Shown: piece by piece, positions 1 to 11,619 of the stretch | Position numbering within the stretch: position 1 is the stretch's first letter | Layout: the number at the start of each line of letters is the position of its first letter | Assembly (NCBI RefSeq): GCF_051014445.1 | Contig: NW_027488386.1 | Span: 496,001-560,000 of the forward strand | Reading direction: 5' to 3' | Source: Colletes latitarsis | Taxonomy: Eukaryota; Arthropoda; Insecta; Hymenoptera; Colletidae | Length of the DNA stretch: 64,000 nucleotides | Made by a program: the position numbers and the translations under genes | The notes under the pieces: model-generated | What the model saw: the letters and a program-made list of their open reading frames with translations, nothing else | The model's database searches: none | What the model was told of the DNA's origin: nothing

Positions 1-1653
1 CAAGTATGTGAAAAACGCGAAAGTATGAGTCTGATGAGTGAAAATCCCAGGCCTAACCTAGACCTAACATGCGTTATCCTCAAAAATATTGATCGAAACC
101 AGGTTTAATTGACTGTTTCAGTGTGGTCCCACATTACTACGTGATCCAAACCGGAAAACACCCAGGATCCGTTCAACAAGTATGTGAGAAACGCGAAAGT
201 ATGAGTCTGATGAGTGAAAATCCCAGGCCTAACCTAGACCTAACATGCGTTATCCTCAAAAATATTGATCGAAACCTGGTTTAATCGACTGTTTCAGTGT
301 GGTGCCATATTACTATGTGATCCAAACCAGAAAATAACCCAGGATCTGTTGAACGAGTATGTGAAGGGTGCGAGAGTATGAGTCTGACGAGGTCAAATCC
401 CAGACCTATCCCAGACCTAACTTGCGTTATTCTCTAAAATATTGATCGAAACCAGGTTTAATTGACTGTTTCAGTGTTGTACTTCATTACTACGTGATGC
501 AATCCAGAAAAGCCCAGGATCTAGCCATCAAGTATGAGAAATATGCGAAAGTATGAGCCTGATGAGGGCAAATCCTAGACCTATCCCAGACCTAACTTGC
601 GTTATCCTCTAAAATATTGATCGAAACCAGGTTTAATTGACTGTTTCAGCGTGGTACCACATTACTACGTGATACAATCCAGAAACAGCCCAGGATCTAG
701 CCATGAAGTATGAGCAATATGCGAAAGTGTGAGCCGGATGAGGGCAAATCCTAGACCTAACCCAGACCTAACATGAATTGTTCTCTAAAATATTGATCGA
801 AACCAGGTTTAATTGACTGTTTCAGTGTGGTCCCACATTACTACGTGATCCAAACCGGAAAACAGCCAGGATCCGTTCAACAAGTATGTGAGAAACGCGA
901 AAGTATGAGTCTGATGAGTGAAAATCCCAGGCCTAACCTAGACCTAACATGCGTTATCCTCAAAAATATTGATCGAAACCTGGTTTAATCGACTGTTTCA
1001 GTGTGGTGCCATATTACTATGTGATCCAAACCAGAAAATAACCCAGGATCTGTTGAACGAGTATGTGAAGGGTGCGAAAATATGAGTCTGACGAGGTCAA
1101 ATCCCAGACCTATCCCAGACCTAACTTGCGTTATCCTCTAAAATATTGATCGAAACCAGGTTTAATCGACTGTTTCAGTGTGGTACCACATTACTACGTG
1201 ATGCAAACCAGAAAACACCCAGGATCAGTTCAACAAGTATGTGAAAAACGCGAAAGTATGAGCCTGATTAGGGCGAATCCCAGACCTATCCCAGACCTAA
1301 CTTGCGTTATCCTCTAAAATATTGATCGAAACCAGGTTTAATTGACTGTTTCAGCGTGGTACCACATTACTACCTGATACAATCCAGAAACAGCGCAGGA
1401 TCTAGCCATGAAGTATGAGAAATATGCGAAAGTATGAGCCTGATGAGGGCAAATCCTAGACCTAAGCCAAACCTAACATGCGTTATCCTCTAAAATATTT
1501 ATCAAGACCAGGTTTAATTGAATGTTTCAGTGTGGTACCACATTACTACGTGATCCAAACCAGAAAAAACCCAGGATCCGTTCAACAAGTATGTGAAGAA
1601 TGCGAAAGCATGAGTCTGATGAGTGAAAATCCCAGACCTAACCTAGACCTAAC

Positions 1654-1829
1654 ATGCGTTATCCTCTAAAATATTGATCCAAATCAGGTTTAATGGACTG
1701 TTTCAGTGTGGTACCACACTACTACGTGATCCAAACCAGAAAAAACCCAGGATCTGTTCAACAAGTATGTGAAAAACGCGAAAGTATGAGCCTGATGAGG
1801 GCAAATCCTAGACCTAACCCAGACCAAAC
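1654..1829 (+). repeat. Representative satellite monomer, class A (176 bp)
   Basis: One complete unit, from atgcgttatcctc to the base before the next such site at 1830. Class A is marked by gtgatccaaaccagaaaa followed by gttcaacaagtatgtgaa. It carries a perfect 16-bp palindrome agtgtggtaccacact at 1705-1720; other class A units keep only the inner 12 bp, tgtggtaccaca. The unit ends with two near-copies of an 11-bp motif containing CCTAA (gacctaac and similar). The start point is an arbitrary phase choice. Confidence 0.9.
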
Positions 1830-2204
1830 ATGCGTTATCCTCTAAAATATTGATCGAAACCAGGTTTAATTGACTGTTTCAGTGTGGTCCCACATTACTA
1901 CGAGATCCAAACCAGAAAAAACCCAGGATCCGTTCAACAAGTATGTCAAGTGTGCGAAAGTACGAGTCTGATGAGTGAAAATCCCAGACCTATCCCAGAC
2001 CTAATTTGCGTTATCCTCAAAAATATTGATCGAAACCAGGTTTAATCCACTGTTTCAGTGTGGTACCACATTACTACGTGATCCGAACCAGAAAAAACCA
2101 AGGATCAGTTCAACAAGTATGTGAAAAACGCGAAAGTATGAGCCTGATTAGGGCGAATCCCAGACCTATCCCAGACCTAACTTGCGTTGTCCTCTAAGAT
2201 ATTG

Positions 2205-2780
2205 ATGGAAACCAGGTTTAATTGACTGTTTCAGTGTTGTACTTCATTACTACGTGATGCAATCCAGAAAAAGCCCAGGATCTAGCCATCAAGTATGAGA
2301 AATATGCGAAAGTATGAGCCTGATGAGGGCAAATCCTAGACCTATCCCAGACCTAACTTGCGTTATCCTCTAAAATATTGATCGAAACCAGGTTTGATTG
2401 ACTGTTTCAGCGTGGTACCACATTACTACGTGATACAATCCAGAAACAGCCCAGGATCTAGCCATGAAGTATGAGCAATATGCGAAAGTATGAGCCTGAT
2501 GAGGGCAAATCCTAGACCTAACCCAGACCTAACATGAATTGTTCTCTAAAATATTGATCGAAACCAGGTTTAATTGACTGATTCAGTGTGGTCCCTCATT
2601 ACTACGTGATCCAAACCGGAAAACACCCAGGATCCGTTCAACAAGTATGTGAGAAACGCGAAAGTATGAGTCTGATGAGTGAAAATCCCAGGCCTAACCT
2701 AGACCTAACATGCGTTATCCTCAAAAATATTGATCGAAACCTGGTTTAATCGACTGTTTCAGTGTGGTGCCATATTACTA
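2205..2780 (+). repeat. Locally duplicated satellite block, copy 1 (offset 1584 bp)
   Basis: This stretch recurs at about 3789-4364, an offset of 1584 bp, which is 9 monomers exactly. Shared variants include tgaattgttctctaaaa (2536 and 4120) and ccaaaccggaaaacaccc. The match breaks near 2205, where the left flanks differ, and near 2780. Similar variant strings also occur near 17.7 and 18.7 kb. Edges are judged by eye. Confidence 0.6.
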
Positions 2781-3765
2781 CGAGATCCAAACCAGAAAAA
2801 ACCCAGGATCCGTTCAACAAGTATGTCAAGTGTGCGAAAGTACGAGTCTGATGAGTGAAAATCCCAGACCTATCCCAGACCTAATTTGCGTTATCCTCAA
2901 AAATATTGATCGAGACCAGGTTTAATCCACTGTTTCAGTGTGGTACCACATTACTACGTGATCCAAACCAGAAAAAACCCAGGATCAGTTCAACAAGTAT
3001 GTGAAAAACGCGAAAGTATGAGCCTGATTAGGGCGAATCCCAGACCTATCCCAGACCTAACTTGCGTTATCCTCTAAAATATTGATCGAAACCAGGATTA
3101 ATTGACTGTTTCAGCGTGGTACCACATTACTACGTGATACAATCCAGAAATAGCCCAGGATCTAGCCAAGAAGTATGAGAAATATGCGAAAGTATGACCC
3201 TGATGAGGGCAAATCCTAGACCTAACCCAAACCTAACATGCGTTATCCTCTAAAATATTTATCAAGACCAGGTTTAATTGAATATTTCAGTGTGGTACCA
3301 CATTACTACGTGACCCAAACCAGAAAAAACCCAGGATCCGTTCAACAAGTATGTGAAGAATGCGAAAGTATGAGTCTGATGAGTGAAAATCCCAGGGCTA
3401 ACCTAGACCTAACATGCGTTATCCTCTAAAATATTGATCCAAACCAGGTTTAATGGACTGTTTCAGTGTGGTACCACACTACTACGTGATCCGAACCAGA
3501 GAAAACCCAGGATCTGTTCAACAAGTATGTGAAAAACGCGAAAGCATGAGCCTGATGAGGGCAAATCCCAGACCTATCCCAGACCTAACTTGCGTTGTCC
3601 TCTAAGATATTGATGGAAACCAGGTTTAATTGACTGTTTCAGTGTTGTACTTCAATACTACGTGATGCGATCCAGAAAAAGCCCAGGATCTCGCCATCAA
3701 GTATGAGAAATATGCGAAAGAATGAGCCTGATGAGAGCAAATCCCAGACCTAGCCTAGACCTAAC

Positions 3766-3941
3766 ATGAATTATTCTCTAAAATATTGATCGAAACCAGG
3801 TTTAATTGACTGTTTCAGTGTTGTACTTCATTACTACGTGATGCAATCCAGAAAAAGCCCAGGATCTAGCCATCAAGTATGAGAAATATGCGAAAGTATG
3901 AGCCTGATGAGGGCAAATCCTAGACCTATCCCAGACCTAAC
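3766..3941 (+). repeat. Representative satellite monomer, class B (176 bp)
   Basis: A second monomer class with the same length and overall sequence. It is diagnosed by gtgatgcaatccagaaaaag and gatctagccatcaagtatga followed by gaaatatgcg, in place of the class A block. This example also has tgttgtacttcat where class A has the GGTACC palindrome, so the dyad is lost here. Some other units with the tagccatgaag variant keep the dyad. Classes A and B alternate irregularly along the array, which is how longer repeat units are built. Confidence 0.85.
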
Positions 3942-6900
3942 TTGCGTTATCCTCTAAAATATTGATCGAAACCAGGTTTAATTGACTGTTTCAGCGTGGT
4001 ACCACATTACTACGTGATACAATCCAGAAACAGCCCAGGATCTAGCCATGAAGTATGAGCAATATGCGAAAGTATGAGCCTGATGAGGGCAAATCCTAGA
4101 CCTAACCCAGACCTAACATGAATTGTTCTCTAAAATATTGATCGAAACCAGGTTTAATTGACTGATTCAGTGTGGTCCCACATTACTACGTGATCCAAAC
4201 CGGAAAACACCCAGGATCCGTTCAACAAGTATGTGAGAAACGCGAAAGTATGAGTCTGATGAGTGAAAATCCCAGGCCTAACCTAGACCTAACATGCGTT
4301 ATCCTCAAAAATATTGATCGAAACCTGGTTTAATCGACTGTTTCAGTGTGGTGCCATATTACTATGTGATCCAAACCAGAAAATAACCCAGGATCTGTTG
4401 AACGAGTATGTGAAGGGTGCGAAAGTATGAGTCTGACGAGGTCAAATCCCAGACCTATCCCAGACCTAACTTGCGTTATCCTCTAAAATATTGATCGAAA
4501 CCAGGTTTAATCGACTGTTTCAGTGTGGTACCACATTACTACGTGATGCAAACCAGAAAAAACCCAGGATCAGTTCAACAAGTATGTGAAAAACGCGAAA
4601 GTATGAGCCTGATTAGGGCGAATCCCAGACCTATCCCAGACCTAACTTGCGTTGTCCTCTAAGATATTGATGGAAACCAGGTTTAATTGACTGTTTCAGT
4701 GTTGTACTTCATTACTACGTGATGCAATCCAGAAAAAGCCCAGGATCTAGCCATCAAGTATGAGAAATATGCGAAAGTATGAGCCTGATGAGGGCAAATC
4801 CTAGACCTATCCCAGACCTAACTTGCGTTATCCTCTAAAATATTGATCGAAACCAGGTTTAATTGACTGTTTCAGCGTGGTACCACATTACTACCTGATA
4901 CAATCCAGAAACAGCCCAGGATCTAGCCATGAAGTATGAGAAATATGCGAAAGTATGAGCCTGATGAGGGCAAATCCCAGACCTATCCCAGACCTAACTT
5001 GCGTTATCCTCTAAAATATTGATCGAAACCAGGTTTAATCGACTGTTTCAGTGTGGTACCACATTACTACGTGATGCAAAACAGAAAAAACTCTGGATCA
5101 GTTCAACAAGTATGTGAAAAACGCGAAAGTATGAGCCTGATTAGGGCGAATCCCAGACCTATCCCAGACCTAACTTGCGTTATCCTCTAAAATATTGATC
5201 GAAACCAGGTTTAATTGACTGTTTCAGCGTGGTACCACATTACTACCTGATACAATCCAGAAACAGCCCAGGATCTAGCCATGAAGTATGAGAAATATGC
5301 GAAAGTATGAGCCTGATGAGGGCAAATCCTAGACCTAACCCAAACCTAACATGCGTTATCCTCTAAAATATTTATCAAGACCAGGTTTAATTGAATGTTT
5401 CAGTGTTGTACTTCATTACTACGTGATGCGATCCAGAAAAAGCCCAGGATCTAGCCATCAAGTATGAGAAATATGCGAAAGAATGAGCCTGATGAGAGCA
5501 AATCCCAGACCTAACCCAGACCTAACATGCGTTATCCTCAAAAATATTGATCGAAACCTGGTTTAATCGACTGTTTCAGTGTGGTACCACATTACTATGT
5601 GATCCAAACCAGAAAATAACCCAGGTTCAGTTCAACGAGTATGTGAAGTGTGCGAAAGTATGAGTCTGATGAGGTCAAATCCCGGACCTATCCCAGACTT
5701 AACTTGCGTTATCCTCTAAAATATTGATCGAAACGAGGTTTAATCGACTGTTTCAGTGTGGTACCACATTACTACGTGATCCAAACCAGAAAAAACCCTG
5801 GATCAGTTCAACAAGTACGTGAAAAACGCGAATGTATGAGCCTGATTAGGGCGAATCCCAGACCTATCCCAGACCAAACTTGCGTTATCCTCTAAAATAT
5901 TGATGGAAACCAGGTTTAGTTGACTGTTTCAGTGTTGTACTTCATTACTACGTGATCCAAACCAGAAAAAACCCTGGATCTGTTCAACAAGTATGTGAAA
6001 AACGCGAAACTGAGCCTGATGAGGGCAAATCTTAGACCTAACCTTGACCTAACATGCGTTATCCTCTAAACTATTTATCCAGACCAGGGTTCATTGAATG
6101 TTTCAGTGTGGTACCACTTTACTACGTGATCCAATCCAGAAATAGCCCAGGATCTAGCCATGAAGTATGAGAAATATGCGAAAGTATGAGCCCGATGAGG
6201 GCAAATCCTAGACCTAACCCAGACCTAACATGCGTTATTCTCTAAAGTATTTATCAAGACCAGGTTTAATTGAATGTTTCAGTGTGGTACCACATTACTA
6301 CGTGATCCAAACCAGAAAAAACCGTGGATCCGTACAACAAGTATGTGAAGAATGCGAAAGTATGAGTCTGATCAGTGAAAATCTCAGGCCTTACCTAGAC
6401 CTAACTTGCGTTGTCTTCTAAAATATTGATGGAAACCTGGTTTCATTGACTGTTTCAGTATGGTACTACATTACTACGTGATGCAATCTAGAAAAAGCCC
6501 AGGATCTAGCCATCAAGTATGAGAAATATGCGAAAGAATGAGCCTGATGAGGGCAAATCCTAGACCTAACCCAGACCTAACATGCGTTATCCTCTAAAAT
6601 ATTTATCAAGACCAGGTTTAATTGATTGTTTCAGTGTGGTCCCACATTACTACGTGATCCAAAACAGAAAAAACCCAGGATCTGTTCTACATGTATGAGA
6701 AATATGCGAAAGAATGAGCCTGATGAGAGCAAATCCCAGACCTAACCTAGACCTAACATGAATTATTCTCTAAAATATTGATCGAAACCAGGTTTAATTG
6801 ACTGTTTCAGTGTGGTCCCACATTACTACGTGATCCAAACCAGAAAAAACCCAGGATCCGTTCAACAAGTATGTGAAGAATGCGAAAGTATGAGTCTGAT

Positions 6901-8619
6901 GAGTGAAAATCCCAGGCCTAACCTAGACCTAACATGAATTATTCTCTAAAATATTGATCAAAACCAGATTTAATTGACTGTTTCAGTGTGGTCCCACATT
7001 ACGACGTGATCCAAACCAGAAAAAACCCAGGGTCCGTTCAACAAGTATGTGAAGAATGCGAAAGTATGACCCTGATGAGGGCAAATCCCAGGCCTAACCT
7101 AGACCTAACATGCGTTGTCCTCTAAAATATTGATGGAAACAAGGTTTAATTGACTATTTCAGTGTTGTACTTCATTACTACGTTATGCAATCCAGAAAAA
7201 GCCCAGGATCTAGCCATGAAGTACGAGAAATATGCGAAAGTATGAGTCTGATGAGGGCAAATCCTAGACCTAACCCAAACCTAACATGCGTTATCCTCTA
7301 AAATATTTATCAAGACCAGGTTTAATTGAATGTTTCAGTGTGGTACCACATTTCTACGTGAACCAAACCAGAAAATAACCCAGGATCTGTTCAACGAGTA
7401 TGTGAAGTGTGCGAAAGTATGAGTCTGATGAGGGCAAATCCCAGACCTATCCCAGACCTAACATGCGCTATCCTCTAAAATATTTATCAAGACCAGGTTT
7501 AATTGATTGTTTCAGTGTGGTCCCACATTACTACGTGATCCAATCCAGTAAAGCCCAGGATCTAGCCATCAAGTATGAGTAATATGCGAAAGAATGAGCC
7601 TGATGAGAGTAAATCCCAGACCTAACATATACCTAACATGAATTATTCCCTAAAATATTGATCGAAACCAGGTTTAATTGACTGTTTCAGTGTGGTCCCA
7701 CATTACTACGTGATCCAAACCAGAAAAAACCCAGGATCCGTTCAACAAGTATGTGAAGAATGCGAAAGTATGAGTCTGATGAGTGAAAATCCCAGGTCTA
7801 ACCTAGACCTGACATGCGTTATCCTCAATAATATTGATCGAAACCAGGTTTAATCGACTGTTTCAGTGTGGTACCACTTTACTACGTGATCCAATCCAGA
7901 AATAGCCCAGGATCTAGCCATGAAGTATGAGAAATATGCGAAAGTATGAGCCCGATGAGGGCAAATCCTAGACGTAACCCAGACCTAACATGCGTTATTC
8001 TCTAAAATATTTATCAAGACCAGGTTTAATTGAATGTTTCAGTGTGGTACCACATTACTACGTGATCCAAACCAGAAAAAACCCAGGGTCCGTTCAACAA
8101 GTATGTGAAGAATGCGAAAGTATGAGTCTGATGAGTGAAAATCCCAGGTCTAACCTAGACCTGACATGCGTTATCCTCAATAATATTGATCGAAACCAGG
8201 TTTAATCGACTGTTTCAGTGTGGTACCACTTTACTACGTGATCCAATCCCGAAATAGCCCAGGATCTAGCCATGAAGTATGAGAAATATGCGAAAGTAAG
8301 AGCCTGGTGAGAGCAAATCCTAGACCTATCCCAGACCTAACTTGCGTTATCCTCTAAAGTAGTGATCGAAACCAGGTTTAATTGACTGTTTCAGCGTGGT
8401 ACCACACTACTACGTGATACAACCCAGAAAGAGCCCAGGATCTAGCCATGAAGTATGAGAAATATGCGAAAGTAAGAGCCTGATGAGGGCAAATCCTAGA
8501 CCTATCCCAGACCTAACTTGCGTTATCCTCTGAAATATTGATCGAAATCAGGTTTAATTGACTGTTTCAGCGTGGTACCACATTACTACGTGATACAATC
8601 CAGAAACAGCCCAGGATCT

Positions 8620-10675
8620 AGCCATGAAGTATGAGAAATATGCGAAAGTATGAGCCTGATGAGGGCAAATCCTAGACCTAACCCAAACCTAACATGCGTT
8701 ATCCTCTAAAATATTTATCAAGACCAGGTTTAATTGAATGTTTCAGTGTGGTACCACATTTCTACGTGAACCAAACCAGAAAATAACCCAGGATCTGTTC
8801 AACGAGTATGTGAAGTGTGCGAAAGTATGAGTCTGATGAGGGCAAATCCCAGACCTATCCCAGACCTAACATGCGCTATCCTCTAAAATATTTATCAAGA
8901 CCAGGTTTAATTGATTGTTTCAGTGTGGTCCCACATTACTACGTGATCCAATCCAGAAAAAGCCCAGGATCTAGCCATCAAGTATGAGTAATATGCGAAA
9001 GAATGAGCCTGATGAGAGTAAATCCCAGACCTAACATATACCTAACATGAATTATTCTCTAAAATATTGATCGAAACCAGGTTTAATTGACTGTTTCAGT
9101 GTGGTCCCACATTACTACGTGATCCAAACCAGAAAAAACCCAGGATCCGTTCAACAAGTATGTGAAGAATGCGAAAGTATGAGTCTGATGAGTGAAAATC
9201 CCAGGTCTAACCTAGACCTGACATGCGTTATCCTCAATAATATTGATCGAAACCAGGTTTAATCGACTGTTTCAGTGTGGTACCACTTTACTACGTGATC
9301 CAATCCAGAAATAGCCCAGGATCTAGCCATGAAGTATGAGAAATATGCGAAAGTATGAACCCGATGAGGGCAAATCCTAAACGTAACCCAGACCTAACAT
9401 GCGTTATTCTCTAAAATATTTATCAAGACCAGGTTTAATTGAATGTTTCAGTGTGGTACCACATTACTACGTGATCCAAACCAGAAAAAACCCAGGATCC
9501 GTTCAACAGGTATGTGAAGATTGCGAAAGAATGAGTCTGATCAGTGAAAATCCCAGGCCTTACCTAGACCTAACTTGCGTTGTCTTCTAAGATATTGATG
9601 GAAACCTGGTTTCATTGACTGTTTCAGTGTGGTACTACATTACTACGTGATGCAATCTAGAAAAAGCCCAGGATCTAGCCATCAAGTATGAGAAATATGC
9701 GAAAGAATGAGCCTGATGACAGCAAATCCCAGACCTAACCTAGACCTAACATGCGTTTTCCTCTAAAATATTGAGCGAAACCACGTTAAATGGACTGTTT
9801 CAGTGTGGTACCACACTACTTCGTGATCCAAACCAGAACAAACCCAGGATCTGTTCAACAAGTATGTGGAAAACGCGAAACTGTGAGCCTGATGAGGGCA
9901 AATCTCAGACCTAACCCAGACCTAAGATGCGTTATCGTCTAAAATATTTATCCAGACCAGGTTTCATTGAATGTTTCAGTGTGGTACCACTTTACTACGT
10001 GATCCAATCCCGAAATAGCCCAGGATCTAGCCATGAAGTATGAGAAATATGCGAAAGTAAGAGCCTGATGAGAGCAAATCCCAGACCTATCCCAGACCTA
10101 ACTTGCGTTATCCTCTAAAGTATTGATCGAAACCAGGTTTAATTGACTGTTTCAGCGTGGTACCACACTACTACGTGATACAACCCAGAAAGAGCCCAGG
10201 ATCTAGCCATGAAGTATGAGAAATATGCGAAAGTATGAGCCTGATGAGGGCAAATCCTAGACCTAAACCAGACCTAACATGCGTTATCCTCTAAAATATT
10301 TATCAAGACCAGGTTTAATTGATTGTTTCAGTGTGGTCTCACATTACTACGTGATCCAAACCAGAAAAAACCCAGGATCTGTTCAACATGTATGAGAAAT
10401 ATGCGAAAGAATGAGCCTGATGAGAGCAAATCCCAGACCTAACCTAGACCTAACATGAATTATTCTCTAAAATATTGATCGAAACCCGGTTTAGTTGACT
10501 GTTTCAGTGTGGTCCCACATTACTACGTGATCCAAACCAGAAAAAACCCAGGATCCGTTCAACAAGTATGTGAAGAATGCGAAAGTATGAGTCTGATGAG
10601 TGAAAATCCCAGGCCTATCCTAGACCTAACATGCGTTATCCTCTAAAATATTGATCGAAACCAGGTTTAGTCGAC
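8620..10675 (+). repeat. Duplicated satellite block, copy 1 (offset 4930 bp)
   Basis: About 2.05 kb matching 13550-15605 at a constant offset of 4930 bp (28 monomers plus 2 bp). Checked anchors include 8701/13631, 9001/13931, 9399/14329, 9901/14831 and 10261/15191. Rare variants such as ctaacatatacctaac and ctaaacgtaac are shared. The match ends where copy 1 reads tttagtcgactg and copy 2 reads tttaatcgactgtttcagcg. Edges are approximate. Confidence 0.75.
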
Positions 10676-10779
10676 TGTTTCAGTGTGGTCCCACATTACT
10701 ACGTGATCCAAACCAGAAAAAACCCAGGATCCGTTCAACATGTATGTGAAGAATGCGAAAGTATGAGTCTGATGAGTGA

Positions 10780-11170
10780 AAATCCCAGACCTAACCAAGA
10801 CCTAACATGCGTTATCCTCTAAAATATTGATCGAACCCAGGTTTAATCGACTGTTTCAGCGTGGAACCACATTACTACGTGATACAATCCAGAAACAGCC
10901 CAGGATCTTGACATGAAGTATGAGAAATATGCGAAAGGATGAGCCTGATGAGGGCAAATCTTAGACCTAACCCAAACCTAACATGCGTTATCCTCTGAAA
11001 TATTTATCAAGACCAGGTTTAATTGAATGTTTCAGTGTGGTACCACATTACTACGTGATGCAATCCAGAAAAAGCCCAGGATCAAGCCATCAAGTTTGAG
11101 AAATATGCGAAAGAATGAGCCTGATGAGGGCAAATACTAGACCTAACCCAGACCTAACATGCGTTATCCT
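10780..11170 (+). repeat. Local duplication of about two monomers (offset 528 bp)
   Basis: This stretch recurs at about 11308-11698, an offset of 528 bp, exactly three monomers. Both copies carry the uncommon variants ctaaccaagacctaac, gatcgaacccagg, cgtggaaccac and gatcttgacatgaag. A small recent copying event of whole monomers. Edges are by eye. Confidence 0.65.
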
Positions 11171-11619
11171 CTAAAATATTGGTCGCAACCAGGTTGAATG
11201 GACTGTTTCAGTGTGGTACCACACTACTACGTGATCCAAACCAGAAAAATCCCAGGATCCGTTCAACAAGTATGTGAAGAATGCGAAAGTATGAGTCTGA
11301 TGAGTGAAAATCCCAGGCCTAACCAAGACCTAACATGCGTTATCCTCTAAAATATTGATCGAACCCAGGTTTAATCGACTGTTTCAGCGTGGAACCACAT
11401 TACTACGTGATACAATCCAGAAACAGCCCAGGATCTTGACATGAAGTATGAGAAATATGCGAAAGGATGAGCCTGATGAGGGCAAATCTTAGACCTAACC
11501 CAAACCTAACATGCGTTATCCTCTGAAATATTTATCAAGACCAGGTTTAATTGAATGTTTCAGTGTTGTACCACATTACTACGTGATGCAATCCAGAAAA
11601 AGCCCAGGATCAAGCCATC

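Noticed and set aside
1654..1829. CENP-B box in the monomer
   Set aside because: I found no match to the core TTCG....A..CGGG pattern by eye; the GGTACC palindrome is a different sequence.
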